A stretch of 64,000 bases of DNA from positions 1,674,001 to 1,738,000 of the forward strand of contig CP087974.1 of NCBI GenBank assembly GCA_024426085.1. Reading direction: 5' to 3'. Shown in pieces: positions 11,858 to 21,419 of the stretch; the first letter of the stretch is position 1; each line of letters opens with the position of its first letter. The DNA is from Rhizobium sp. RCAM05350. Lineage in GTDB: Bacteria > Pseudomonadota > Alphaproteobacteria > Rhizobiales > Rhizobiaceae. The position numbers and the translations under genes were made by a program. Under the pieces are notes generated by a model. That model searched no databases. It was not told the origin of the DNA and was given only the letters and a program-made list of their open reading frames with translations.

Positions 11858-13075
11858 CTACGGCAGAAGCGTCTTCAAATCGACCTCAGGGTTTTCCAGC
11901 ATGGCACGGTCGGGCGTCAGGCCGAGATCGAGCAGCTTCTTGCCGGTGACATAGGCCTTGGCATCATTGAGCGCGTCGACGGCGATCAGCTTGCCGCCCG
12001 TGAAATACCAGACCGAGACACTGCCTTCGCGCTGTCCCTTGCGCACCACCGTCTCGTCGTGACCGAGGCCAAAGCCGGCAATCTGCAGCTTGACGTCATA
12101 CTGATCCGACCAGAACCAGGGCTTTGGATCATAGGGCGCCTCGCCGCCGGCCAGCAGCGCCGCTACTGCTTCGGCCTGGTCAACAGCATTCTGGACCGAT
12201 TCCAGCCGGATGCGCATGTCTTTCCACGGCAGCGCGGCGCAGTCGCCCATCGCATGGATGGCTGGGTCAGAGGTCCGGCCAAACTGATCGACAACGATAC
12301 CGTTGGCCACTTCGATACCGGCGTCATGAGCCAGCGCATCGTTGGCCGTCACGCCGATACCGACGATCACCAGATCGACGGGAATGATGGAACCATCGGT
12401 CAGTTCCGCGGATGTCACCCGGCCATCGGTGCCGACCAGCCGGACAAGGCCGGTGCCCTCGCGGATATCGACGCCGCGCGATGTATGAATGTCCTTGACG
12501 AGATAGGAGGTCGCAACCGAGGCGACGCGCTGCAGGATACGGTCGGCCATTTCGATGACCGTCACGTCAAGCCCGCTCGAGCGCGCCACGGCCGCTGCTT
12601 CCAGACCGATATAGCCGCCACCGACGATCAGCGCATGTTTGCCGGGTTTCATTTCCTCGGCAAGGCCGTCGGCATCGGTAAAATCACGGACAACGAAAAC
12701 GCCGTCGAGATCACCGCCAACACTGGCCGGCAGCTTTCGCGGCGTCGAGCCGGTGGCAAGTGCGAGCATATCATATCCGAGCTTCGAGCCGTCACTGAGG
12801 GTGACAGACTTTGCCGCACGATCAATCGCAGTGACGGCAGTGGAGAGGCGGATATCGATATCGTGTTCGGCGTACCAGCTTTCCGGCCGGTACAGCAGGC
12901 GGTCGAGATCCATTTCACGCAGCAGGTATTTCTTCGAAAGAGGCGGCCGCTGATAGGGGTGGCTCGCTTCCGACGCGATCATCGTGATCGGGCGCTCATC
13001 CTTCAAGGCCCGAAGCTTGGCCACCAAAGCAAAAGCGGCCTGACCGCCGCCCACAACAACAAGTCTACCTGCCAC
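11858..13075 (-). CDS. FAD-dependent NAD(P)H:ferredoxin reductase-type oxidoreductase
   Basis: A 405-residue intact protein. The N-terminal FAD-binding Rossmann motif is VVVGGGQAAFAL. A second dinucleotide site for NAD(P)H, LIVGGGYIGLEAAA, lies near residue 150, the FAD-contacting HAMGDCA motif near residue 275, and the reductase C-terminal domain (PWFWSDQYDVKLQIAG) near residue 325. This is the architecture of rhodocoxin/putidaredoxin reductases, which pass electrons from NAD(P)H to a [2Fe-2S] ferredoxin for cytochrome P450s or dioxygenases. No ferredoxin or oxygenase gene is next to it, so its partner is unknown. The plus-strand neighbour ends 22 bases away. Confidence 0.88.
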   Translation of the reverse strand: MAGRLVVVGGGQAAFALVAKLRALKDERPITMIASEASHPYQRPPLSKKYLLREMDLDRLLYRPESWYAEHDIDIRLSTAVTAIDRAAKSVTLSDGSKLGYDMLALATGSTPRKLPASVGGDLDGVFVVRDFTDADGLAEEMKPGKHALIVGGGYIGLEAAAVARSSGLDVTVIEMADRILQRVASVATSYLVKDIHTSRGVDIREGTGLVRLVGTDGRVTSAELTDGSIIPVDLVIVGIGVTANDALAHDAGIEVANGIVVDQFGRTSDPAIHAMGDCAALPWKDMRIRLESVQNAVDQAEAVAALLAGGEAPYDPKPWFWSDQYDVKLQIAGFGLGHDETVVRKGQREGSVSVWYFTGGKLIAVDALNDAKAYVTGKKLLDLGLTPDRAMLENPEVDLKTLLP

Positions 13076-13169
13076 GTTTGTTCCACCCGCTGAGAAAGCT
13101 TCTTTTCCTCAGACGTAGCCTGTCCGCCCGAGTGCCGTCAACTCAGGCGGACTATGTGAGACGGCGCGA

Positions 13170-13877
13170 TCAATCGCGCTTGGGGATCTCCATGCCCTTC
13201 TGTGCAGCCGGACGGGCAAGGCCACGATCGACCCAGGCCATGACATTCGGGAAGTTGGCATATTCCAGCACATCGGCACCGCCATAGAATTTGCGGGCGC
13301 CCTCGATCCACGGATAGGTGGCGATATCGGCGATGGTATATTGATCGCCCATCAGCCATTCACGACCTTCAAGGCGGCCTTCCAGTACGCCTAGAAGCCG
13401 CTTGGCTTCGTCACGGTAGCGTTCCATCGGATAGGAATTGTTGGCGACCTTGTCGGCGGCGAACTTGAAGAAATGCCCGAACTGACCGAACATCGGCCCG
13501 ACGCCGCCCATCTGGAACATAACCCATGCGAGCGTTTCGTAACGTCCGGCGGCATCGGCCGGAATGAGCTTGCCGGTCTTTTCGGCGAGATAGACGAGGA
13601 TGGCGCCGGACTCGAACAGACCGATCGGCTTGCCGTCCGGGCCGTTGGGATCGATGAGTGCCGGAATGCGACCATTGGGATTGAGCGAAACGAATTCCGG
13701 CGACTTCTGATCGTTGGTGCCGAAGGAAATCAGGTGCGGCTCATACGGCAGACCGAGTTCCTCGAGCGCGATGGAGACCTTCACGCCATTCGGCGTCGGC
13801 AATGAGTAGAGCTGGATGATATCCGGATTTTTAGCAGGCCAGCGGGCGGTGATCGGAAAGGAACTGAGATCGGCCAT
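13170..13877 (-). CDS. Glutathione S-transferase family protein (YghU/YfcG-like)
   Basis: 235 residues from the ATG at 13877, which has AAGGAG five bases upstream. The N-terminal thioredoxin-fold part has IIQLYSLPTPNGVKVSIALEE and the cis-Pro region NGRIPALIDP, then ESGAILVYLAEKTGKL. The C-terminal all-helical domain includes LMGDQYTIADIATYPW, the conserved N-capping Asp motif. The length and the PTPNGVK loop resemble nu-class bacterial GSTs, which have disulfide-bond reductase activity on glutathione. The natural substrate is unknown. A longer reading frame upstream of 13877 is not supported. Confidence 0.88.
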   Translation of the reverse strand: MADLSSFPITARWPAKNPDIIQLYSLPTPNGVKVSIALEELGLPYEPHLISFGTNDQKSPEFVSLNPNGRIPALIDPNGPDGKPIGLFESGAILVYLAEKTGKLIPADAAGRYETLAWVMFQMGGVGPMFGQFGHFFKFAADKVANNSYPMERYRDEAKRLLGVLEGRLEGREWLMGDQYTIADIATYPWIEGARKFYGGADVLEYANFPNVMAWVDRGLARPAAQKGMEIPKRD

Positions 13878-14001
13878 AAGGAACTCCTTGAGGTGGGAGT
13901 TTGAATATAAGACAGTCGTGTCCAAAATGTTAGACGGTCGAGTGCTATTTTGCCTACGGTTTTTACAGCAGGTCCTTCCGTATGCCTCCGATTCAGAATC
14001 C

Positions 14002-14700
14002 TTATGCCAGGGCACCATTTACGGCATCAATGATGCTCGCCACCACCGGATCGTCCGCATGCTCAGCCTTTCGCGCCCGCACCAGGCAGGCCTGCGACCG
14101 CAGCATGATGCCATCCGACAGGATCTTCAGGTGGTTGGCCTTGAGCGTCGAACCGGTAGAGGTGATATCGACGATGATATCGGCCGAACCGGAGGCCGGG
14201 GCGCCTTCGGTGGCCCCTAAGCTTTCGACGATGCGGTAGAGCTGGATGCCGTGCTGGGATGAGAAGAACTGCTGGGTCAGGCGCCAGTATTTGGTGGCGA
14301 TCGCCAGCCTGCGGCCATGACGGGCACGAAAATCGGCGGCGACATCGCCGAGGTCGGCCATCGTATCCACATCGAGCCAGATTTCCGGGACGGCGACAAC
14401 GACGTCTGCATGGCCGAAGCCGAGCCGGGCACAGAATTCGACGCGGGCATCGGCTTCCGACAGCCCCTCGCGGATCAGGTCTTCGCCGGTGACGCCGAAA
14501 TCGATCGAGCCACTGCCGATCTCACGGGAAATTTCCGACGCCGAAAGGAAGGCGATCTCGACATCATCAAGGCCTTCGACACGGCCGCGATAGGAGCGCT
14601 CGTTACCGACGGCAACGATCTTCATCCCCGCCTTCTCGAAAACGGCGGAGGCATCGTCCTTCATCCGGCCTTTGGAGGGCAGTGCAATGGTGATGGTCAT
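14002..14700 (-). CDS. hisG: ATP phosphoribosyltransferase catalytic subunit, short form
   Basis: First step of histidine biosynthesis (ATP plus PRPP). A 232-residue HisG of the short type, which lacks the C-terminal regulatory domain and needs HisZ. Visible features are the opening [21 protein letters not shown] near residue 70, and the PRPP-binding [16 protein letters not shown] near residue 175. Its ATG overlaps the hisZ stop by four bases (ATGA), so both subunits come from one coupled transcript. The frame is intact. Confidence 0.95.
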   Translation of the reverse strand: MTITIALPSKGRMKDDASAVFEKAGMKIVAVGNERSYRGRVEGLDDVEIAFLSASEISREIGSGSIDFGVTGEDLIREGLSEADARVEFCARLGFGHADVVVAVPEIWLDVDTMADLGDVAADFRARHGRRLAIATKYWRLTQQFFSSQHGIQLYRIVESLGATEGAPASGSADIIVDITSTGSTLKANHLKILSDGIMLRSQACLVRARKAEHADDPVVASIIDAVNGALA

Positions 14701-15838
14701 TGGGCCGCCTCCCCTTTTGGCTTGGCCAGTGCCTGCTCCATCCGGTCGAGCCAGAGCGCGAAGCCGACGGCCGGAATGCGCTCCTTTGCGCCCAGCAGCG
14801 TCATCAGCCGGTCGAAGCGGCCACCGCCGGCCAGAACGGCGGAAGAACCTTCAATGACGATCTCGAAGACCATGCCGGTATAATAATCGAGGGGGCGGCC
14901 GAAGGCGGCGCGGTAGGTGAGCGCCTTGGCGTCAACGCCGGCATTGCCGAGGGCTGCTACACGCGCATCAAACCGCGACAAGGCACCATCGAGCGTCAGT
15001 CCGGATTTTTCAGCAAACTGGAACAGCGCTGCCGGCGCGTCGGCAAACGGCATGTTCAACGACAGGAATTCGCGCAGAACGGCAAGCGTGCGGCCATCGA
15101 GCGCGGTCTTTTCGAGCGCCCGCTTTTCCTTCAGCCGTGCAGCGATTTCCTTCGGGCTGCGGCTGGCATTGGTGGAATAGCCGGTCGCCTCCATCGTCTC
15201 GTCGAGATGGGCAATCAACGTGGCATCATCGCCGGAGGAAAGCAGCGCCTCGATCTCGGCGCTCAGGCCCGCCACCGGCTGCGGGCTCGACAGCCGGGTC
15301 AACAGGGTGTCGATCTGGGCGGAATTGCCGAAGGCGTGGATCAGCCGCTTTTGCCAGCCGGCGGGCAGACCGCAGGCGGCGACCACAGCTTCGAACACCG
15401 ATTGATCACCGAGCGTCACGTCGAGCTTTTTGCCCGGCAGGCGCGCGGTCAGGATCGCGATGGCATCGCTTATGGCGCGGGCGTCGGCGCTCGCTACATC
15501 GGTTTCTCCGAGGTCCTCGATGCCGGCCTGATAGAACTCGTTCGCCCCCTCCCGCCGCTGGCGGGAAGATTTTCGCCGAGATAGGAATAGCGCTGCGGCG
15601 TGCCGGTGGCGGTTTCGATGTGGCGCAGGCAGACGGGAATGGTGAATTCCGGGCGCAGGCACAGGCTCTTGCCCGTCTCGCTCTCGGTCATGAAGATACG
15701 GCGGCGCAGGTCCTCGCCGGCCATGTCGAGGAACGGCTCGGCCGGCTGGATCACCGGCGTATCGACGCGCAGCGTTCCCAACCGCTCGAAATCGGCCAGC
15801 AGATCAGCGGCAAAGGCTGGAAGGTTGATCAGGGGCAT
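14697..15838 (-). CDS. hisZ: ATP phosphoribosyltransferase regulatory subunit HisZ (frameshifted)
   Basis: A HisRS-like protein without aminoacylation activity that forms a complex with short HisG and makes it histidine-sensitive. The N-terminal half shows the class II motif 2 region [14 protein letters not shown] and YSYLGE. The rest has [16 protein letters not shown] and a GGGRFDRLM motif near the C terminus. The frame breaks near 15570 in an A-run and a C-run (two extra bases). Total length is about 380 residues. The start at 15838 (MPLINLPAF) is preferred to the in-frame TTG at 15859. It follows the small VOC gene by 17 bases and overlaps hisG. Confidence 0.92.
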
Positions 15839-15855
15839 GAACCGGCAGTTATCCT

Positions 15856-16223
15856 TCAAGGCACCAAAGGTTGGATCAGCTCGATGCGGTTGCCGAACGG
15901 ATCATGGACATAGACCCGCTCATATCCCTGAAGCGGCTCATCTTCAACAACCGGCAGCCAGCGGCCTTCAGGTTTTTCGCCAAAGCCGCGACGTCATCGA
16001 CCAGAAAAGCCGGATGGGCCTTGAGCGCCGGGCGAAAATCCGCCTCGACGCCGAGATGCACTTTCAGCGCACCCGCCTCGAACCAGCAGCCGCCGCGCCT
16101 GGCCAGATTGGCCGGTTTTTCCCGTTCAGGGATGCCGAGCAGGCCGGAATAGAACGCCCGGGCCTGATCTTCGCCGCCTGCCGGCATGGCAAGTTGGACA
16201 TGATCGAGGCCCAGCAGCGCCAT
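15856..16223 (-). CDS. VOC/glyoxalase-fold protein inside the his operon (frameshifted)
   Basis: About 122 residues: [20 protein letters not shown] at the start, then GILGIPE-like and VHLGVEADF, matching one glyoxalase/bleomycin-resistance/dioxygenase (VOC) domain. One G is lost near 15940; the corrected C terminus is [18 protein letters not shown] with the stop at 15856. Metal-binding candidates are the His of DHVQL, the His of VHLG and the Glu of RIELI. It lies 3 bases after hisS and just before hisZ, so it is surely co-transcribed with histidine genes. Its own substrate is unknown. Confidence 0.8.
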
Positions 16224-16226
16224 CTC

Positions 16227-17818
16227 TCAGCCTTGGCTGGAGGCGCGCTGACGGTCTTCCGCCTGCTCCGCCAGCATTTCGCGCACCTTGGCAACGAGAT
16301 CGGCCTCAGGCACCGAGACCTGCGCCACACGGGCTTCGCGCCAGGCCACGTTGTCCTCGATCTCGTCCGACAGGCGCTTGCCCTCGATCAGGTCCTTGAT
16401 CTGCACGAGACCTTGCGCGCGCTCGTCACCACCCTGGATGATGGCGAGCGGCGAGCCGCGGCGGTCGGCATATTTCAGCTGGTCGCCAAAATTCTTCTTG
16501 TTGCCCTGGTACATTTCAGCGCGGATACCGGCGTGGCGGGAGCGCTTGGGTGAATTGCTGATACTTGCCGAGGCTTTCGGTGTCGCGGTCCATGACGCAG
16601 ACGACGACCGGCGCGATCACCTCTTCCATGCCGAGCTTGCCGAGGTTCTTCAGCGCCGTCATCAGGCGCGAGACACCGATGGAGAAGCCCGTTGCCGGAA
16701 CCGGCTGGCCCATGAAGCGCGAGACGAGGCCATCGTAACGGCCACCGCCACCGACCGAGCCGAAAACGACCTTTTCGCCCTTCTCGTTGGTGACGGCGAA
16801 CTGGAGTTCGGCTTCGAAAACCGGGCCGGTGTAGTATTCGAGGCCGCGGACAACCGAGGGGTCGATGATGATCTCGATCCATTCCATAGCCGCCAGCACG
16901 GACCAGAGACCGAATTCCTTCAAGCTCGTTGTGGCCATCGATGCAAAGTTGAGAATCGTAGAAAGAGGTACCGTCTTCCTTGAGAAGAAAATAACCCTGA
17001 TCAATTGCATTATCGAATAAGTTTCCGACTGCCGCCGCCGCCGCATCTGGGCGGCGGACGAGTTGGAACGCTCAATGAAGTGCATTAGCATACCGACAGC
17101 GTTGGGGTTCAATCCGACCCCCTTGGTAAAATCGCCGCTCTCATCCTTGCGCCCCTGGACCAAGCAACAGCTGCACGCCTTCCGGACCAAACTTGTCCAG
17201 CTTGTCGATCGCCCTGAGCACATTCAGCCGCGCATTGGCATTCTCATCGCCACCGAGCCCAATCGCCTCGAGCACGCCATCGAGAACCTTGCGGTTGTTC
17301 ACCCGGATCACATAGTCCCCGCGTGCAATCCCAAGCGCTTCCATCGTGTCGGCCATCATCATGCACATTTCGGCATCCGCCTGGACGCCGGCAGCGCCCA
17401 CCGTGTCGGCGTCGAACTGCATGAACTGGCGGAAGCGGCCGGGGCCTGGCTTCTCGTTGCGGAAGACATAACCGGCGCGGTAGGTGCGGTAGGGTAGCTG
17501 GATGTCGTTGAAATTTTCCGCCACATGGCGGGCGAGCGGCGCGGTGAGATCGTAGCGCGCGCTCATCCACTGCTCGTCATCGTCCTGCAGCGAGAAGACA
17601 CCTTCGTTGGGGCGATCGCTGTCCGGCAGGAACTTGCCGAGCGCATCGGTATATTCGAACAGCGGTGTTTCGACGGGATCGAAGCCGTAGCGCTCGTAGA
17701 CTTCACGGATCTTTGCGGTCATCTCATCGACGGCGCGGATGTCGGCAGCGGAGCGATCGACGAAACCACGCGGCAGGCGGGCTTTCAGCTTCTGTGGCTT
17801 CTTCTTTTTGTCGTTCAT
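16227..17818 (-). CDS. hisS: Histidyl-tRNA synthetase (frameshifted, unusual insert)
   Basis: Charges tRNA-His. The N-terminal piece holds [12 protein letters not shown], the motif 2 region [19 protein letters not shown] and the substrate loop FDADTVG. Later come the HisA motif [16 protein letters not shown] and motif 3 [11 protein letters not shown], then the anticodon-binding domain. The frame breaks near 17150 (extra G), 17045 (lost G), 16880 and 16555 (extra C). Corrected length is about 530 residues, somewhat longer than usual. The extra residues fall in the insertion domain (about residues 256-310, bases 16890-17050), which uses AT-rich codons unlike the rest. It begins the hisS-VOC-hisZ-hisG operon. 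Confidence 0.93.
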
Positions 17819-17929
17819 GGCAGCAGCACTTTCAGCGTCGATCGGTCACGCCCGATCCGTCATGGGAATTGGCGCTTTCCCTATCCGATCAAGGCCAAGG
17901 CGGCAAGCCTTTGCGCCGCCTGCACGGGT

Positions 17930-18553
17930 CTAAAGCGGTCGCAACAGCGTGTCCCAGGTGTGAACGATCGCGCCCTCCATCGTCGGTGCTTCGGCCGCAG
18001 GAATCAGGATCGAATGGGTGTCGCCGCGGATGACGCCTCTCACTTCCGACTGGAAGCTCATCCGCTTGAACTGCACAAACCCATCGGGAATGCTGGTGAC
18101 CGACATGGCCGCACCGCCGTAGAAATCGATGCTGGCCAGTTCGCCGACTTTCAGGCTCGCAACGATTGCCTGATCCTCGATGAAATCGTGATAGAGCCCG
18201 GTCATGTAGCGGCGAATGCTTTTGCCGACCATCGCCCGCATCAGCGGCGTATCGATGAATTCCTGCCGCGAGCCGGCGAGGTAGCGGATATCCTCCCCTT
18301 CCCAGAGATTGCGGCTGTCCCTGGCCGACAGGATCGACCGCAACAGGGCCTTCTCCGTATGTGCGTCAGCACGGCGCAGGAAATCGACGATGGCACCGGT
18401 GGCGCGCAGGTCAGGCGTGCAGATGCCGCGTTCCCAGCGGGAAACGGTTGGCAGCGAAAAGCCCAGTTTCCAGGCGATGTCCCCCTGCGTCAGTCCGGCC
18501 TTTAGCCTATAGCCTCGCAATTGCCGGATGAGTTCGCTCTGGGTCAAAAACAT
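17930..18553 (-). CDS. XRE-family transcriptional regulator
   Basis: 207 residues, intact. Residues about 8-60 form a Cro/C1-type helix-turn-helix (LRGYRLKAGLTQGDIAWKLG, then LPTVSRWERG). The remaining 140 residues form a separate globular domain with alternating strands (SVTSIPDGFVQFKRM, RGDTHSILIP) that I do not recognise; it could sense a ligand. It is divergent from the second PAS-like gene 284 bases away, so it may control that gene and itself. The target is inferred from position only. Confidence 0.82.
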   Translation of the reverse strand: MFLTQSELIRQLRGYRLKAGLTQGDIAWKLGFSLPTVSRWERGICTPDLRATGAIVDFLRRADAHTEKALLRSILSARDSRNLWEGEDIRYLAGSRQEFIDTPLMRAMVGKSIRRYMTGLYHDFIEDQAIVASLKVGELASIDFYGGAAMSVTSIPDGFVQFKRMSFQSEVRGVIRGDTHSILIPAAEAPTMEGAIVHTWDTLLRPL

Positions 18554-18837
18554 TCGAACCGGCCTTTCATGAAATCATTGGTTGCATTGCTGAAATTGAA
18601 TGCACTAGAGGGAGAGTCAATGATCAATTGCTGCCGTTTCGAAAATGGTAGTTGTCGACTATTTTCAAAATCTTGGGAACTATTTTCTGCTGACTGCAAC
18701 GCCGCGGTGAAAGATCAGATCAACGCTTTTCTGGATGCTGGTAAAGCGCTTTTTCAGCGTGACGAGGGACCAGCAGGCAAAAGTGTCTCAGACTTGAAAA
18801 ATACCGCGGCGCGAGCGGACATCGAAAGCGAAACAGC

Positions 18838-19250
18838 ATGCTCAGATTCGTGAAACCCGGCTTCGGGACAATTCTGCCCCAAGACGCGCGCCCACGAAGA
18901 ATGGGTAGCCGAACTGGTCGAGCAGGGCTACGTCATCGAAGGCTGGCACTGCGATCTGTCCACGGGCATCTTCGCGATCGGTGAAACGGCACGGCGCGTT
19001 CACGCACTGGAGCAAAGCACCTGCGGCCTGCTCGATATCATCCGGGAATACGAGGATGGCCATCGCAAGATCGTGCTGAACATCCTGGAGGAGGCGACAT
19101 CCGCCGCATCGTCCTTTTATTATTGCAAGATGATCACGCATGAGGATGGTTCTGCCGGACGGCTCTGTTGCATCGGCACGTCAACGATCGATGGCGGCGG
19201 CGGCCGGCCGGATGCAGGGCGTCTTTGCCTTTTCCCAAGCAGAAAATTGA
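18838..19250 (+). CDS. Small PAS-fold-like protein, paralogue 2 (frameshifted)
   Basis: Clearly related to the gene at 11367-11836. Shared blocks are EGWHCDLSTGIFAIGE, CGLLDIIREYEDGHR, LEEATSAASSFYY and CCIGTST. The reading frame shifts near 18885 (before AHEEWVAELVEQ) and again in a GGC/GGCC-rich run near 19205. The corrected end reads MQGVFAFSQAEN with TGA at 19250, which aligns with the end of paralogue 1. It carries no effector domain. Its neighbours are the XRE regulator upstream (divergent) and an exported His-rich protein downstream. The function is unknown; a PAS-type sensor is inferred from the strand/helix pattern. Confidence 0.6.
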
Positions 19251-19343
19251 AACGACGGCCACAGGACACCTGTCCCTCACTGCTCGGAAAAATGCAATCA
19301 AGCCCGTCTTTTCTTTACCGCCGGCAGCCCCTATCTTTACCCC

Positions 19344-19714
19344 ATGCGTATCGTCATCCTCACGCTTGCCCTTTTTGCGCCCTGATCAGCGGCTGGACGG
19401 CAGCGCTTGCCCAGGTGCAGGATCTGAGTGGCGGCGCAATTTCGCATCATGCCGGCGTGGCAACGGCCCACCACGCGGCGACCATTCCTGCTGATCACGA
19501 TGGTTGCAAGGCGGCACGGGCCTGCGATCAACAGCCGAAGACAGTGCATCCGCTGCTCTGTGCCGCCTGTTTTGCTGTCGTCCTCGTTGCTCACGGCATC
19601 GACCGGATCGAGCTTCCCGCAGGCACTGTTCGTCCCGCATTGCAAAAACCGATGCTGGCGACGATCCTCAAGCCCCGCTTCCCGCCTCCCAAGACCTTTC
19701 TCTCGTTTTCCTGA
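19344..19714 (+). CDS. Exported His/Cys-rich small protein (frameshifted)
   Basis: About 123 residues. It begins MRIVILTLALF and, after a one- or two-base frame break near 19380, continues ALISGWTAALAQ, completing a cleavable signal peptide. The mature part is rich in His (SHHAGVATAHHAATIPADHD) and has Cys pairs (GCKAARAC, LLCAAC). It ends with a Pro-rich tail (KPRFPPPKT). Such composition is typical of small periplasmic or membrane proteins next to copper genes, and the next gene is a DUF305 protein of the copper-linked CopM type. Metal binding is inferred. Confidence 0.55.
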
Positions 19715-19767
19715 ACGCGGGCGCGACGCCTGCAGATTGCGACGATAGAAACGAAAGAGAGCACACG

Positions 19768-20175
19768 ATGTTTCTAAGAACGATCACGGCTGCGACACTG
19801 CTGGCCATCGCCTTCACCACTCCCCTGGCAGCGACACTGGCTGCCCAGGAGACGGATCACAGCAAGATGAACCACGGGGGCATGACCATGGAAGGCATGG
19901 CGCAGCCAAAGGGTGACACAAGCGCCTCCAGTAAGGCCTTCACTGAAGCCAACGCCAGGATGCACGGAGGCATGGACATCACCTTTACCGGTAATGCCGA
20001 TGTCGATTTCGTGCGCGGCATGATCGCCCATCACCAGGGCGCGATCGACATGGCGAAGATCGAACTTGAATACGGCAAGGATGCCGGGCTTCGCAAACTG
20101 GCCGAGGGGATCATCTCCGCCCAGGAAGCCGAGATCAAGACGATGACCGATTGGCTCGCCAAAAACGGCGGCTGA
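19768..20175 (+). CDS. DUF305 (CopM-like) periplasmic protein
   Basis: 135 residues with a signal peptide ending near AALAAQE, a Met/His-rich segment (DHSKMNHGGMTMEGMAQ) and the DUF305 core VDFVRGMIAHHQGAIDMAKIEL. The core is a four-helix, ferritin-like domain with the conserved MIAHHQGAI motif. Members in cyanobacteria bind copper in the periplasm and protect against it. The Met and His content fits Cu(I)/Cu(II) binding. Start at 19768 after GAAAGAGAG. It sits just after the His/Cys-rich gene, so a two-gene metal-handling unit is likely. Confidence 0.85.
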   Translation: MFLRTITAATLLAIAFTTPLAATLAAQETDHSKMNHGGMTMEGMAQPKGDTSASSKAFTEANARMHGGMDITFTGNADVDFVRGMIAHHQGAIDMAKIELEYGKDAGLRKLAEGIISAQEAEIKTMTDWLAKNGG

Positions 20176-20295
20176 TCCCTTTCAGCATATGAAGGCGGTG
20201 CCGGGGGCCCCGGCACCTACAGACCGTCCTTTTGACTGATGTTGACCGAAAGCGGCCTTGGGCACATAATTTCGCTCAGTGCGTGGGAGGACGTC

Positions 20296-20511
20296 ATGAA
20301 GGTATTCAAGAATATCGCAGGCATCGTCATCATTTTGCTCGGCGGCCTGTGGATGCTGCAAGGCTCCAACATCATCCCCGGCATGGCCATGTCCGGCAAC
20401 AGGGAGTGGCTGGTAATCGGCGCCATGCTGGTGATCTTCGCCATCGGGCTGCTCTACCAGAACAACCGGCCGACGACTCGCCTGCATGGCATGCCCGACG
20501 ATCTGTTTTAG
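20296..20511 (+). CDS. Small two-helix membrane protein
   Basis: 71 residues from the ATG at 20296, which follows GGGAGGACGTC. Two hydrophobic helices, IAGIVIILLGGLWMLQG and LVIGAMLVIFAIGLLY, are joined by a short loop and followed by a polar tail. No catalytic motif. It overlaps the convergent tag gene by four bases at the stop codons. The function is unknown; similar small proteins are common in rhizobial genomes. Confidence 0.72.
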   Translation: MKVFKNIAGIVIILLGGLWMLQGSNIIPGMAMSGNREWLVIGAMLVIFAIGLLYQNNRPTTRLHGMPDDLF

Positions 20512-21170
20512 GATACTTCCGTTCGGACCAGGACGGAATGTCTAGGGCCGCACGAAGCGCTGCGCAGGTCTTCGATCCGGCTGCGGCAGTAGCAGCCTTC
20601 TATGTGGTCATTGACCAGCCCCATCGCCTGCATAAAGGCATAGATCGTGGTCGGGCCGACAAAGGTCCAGCCGCGCTTTTTCAGATCCTTGGATATCAGC
20701 GTCGAGGTCGGCGTGGTCGGATTGGCGGTGATCGCCTCCCAGGTGACGATCTTCGGCCGTTCATTGCCGCCCGGCTCATGGCTCCAGAAATAACGCGCCA
20801 GCGAGCCGAATTCGGCTTTCAGTTCCTGCGCCCGCTTGGCATTGTTGATGGTCGAGACGATCTTGCCGCGATGACGCACGATACCGGCGTCGGCAAGACA
20901 GCGGGCGATATCGTCGTCGCCAAACGTTGCCACCACGTCGAAGTCGAAGCCGGCAAAGGCCGCGCGAAAGGCGTCGCGCTTGCGCAGGATGGTCAGCCAG
21001 GAGAGGCCGGACTGAAAGCCTTCGAGGCAGATCTTCTCGAACAGCCGGATATCATCGGCCATCGGCTTGCCCCATTCTTCATCGTGGTAACGCTGGTAAT
21101 CCGCCAGATTGGCATGCCAGGCGCAGCGATCCTTGCCGTCCTCTCCGATGATGATGCCCTTTGCAGTCAC
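20508..21170 (-). CDS. tag: DNA-3-methyladenine glycosylase I
   Basis: Excises 3-methyladenine from alkylated DNA. About 220 residues from the GTG at 21170, preferred because GGGGAG lies six bases upstream and homologues begin just before GEDGKDRCAWH. Visible hallmarks are RCAWH and the paired downstream Cys-containing GCYCR segment (zinc ligands), YHDEEWGKP, FQSGLSWLTIL and FVGPTTIYAFMQAMG. The frame is intact. An upstream ATG at 21209 would add 13 unsupported residues. Confidence 0.93.
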   Translation of the reverse strand: MTAKGIIIGEDGKDRCAWHANLADYQRYHDEEWGKPMADDIRLFEKICLEGFQSGLSWLTILRKRDAFRAAFAGFDFDVVATFGDDDIARCLADAGIVRHRGKIVSTINNAKRAQELKAEFGSLARYFWSHEPGGNERPKIVTWEAITANPTTPTSTLISKDLKKRGWTFVGPTTIYAFMQAMGLVNDHIEGCYCRSRIEDLRSASCGPRHSVLVRTEVS

Positions 21171-21419
21171 GCGCTTCTCCCCACGTTCTTTCGTTTTACC
21201 AATTGCCAACCATAGTCTTAAAGCGGCCGATAACCCTACCCAGAGCTTTATTCCGACGAACGGCTTTTAATGAACGGGCATTTACCATTCGGTTGCTGCC
21301 GGGTGCCACGATCTTTCCATTCCGCCAATGTTTTTTTGGCGTTCGATCCGCTCGTCATCCGCCTAACCACGGACGGCGAAGCTATGAGATATCCCGGCGA
21401 AAGGTAGTGAGTCCGTCCG

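Noticed and set aside
18521..18853. A 110-codon plus-strand frame between the XRE regulator and PAS paralogue 2
   Set aside because: It starts inside the regulator gene on the other strand, has no ribosome site and no recognisable composition; the region is more likely the regulatory gap.
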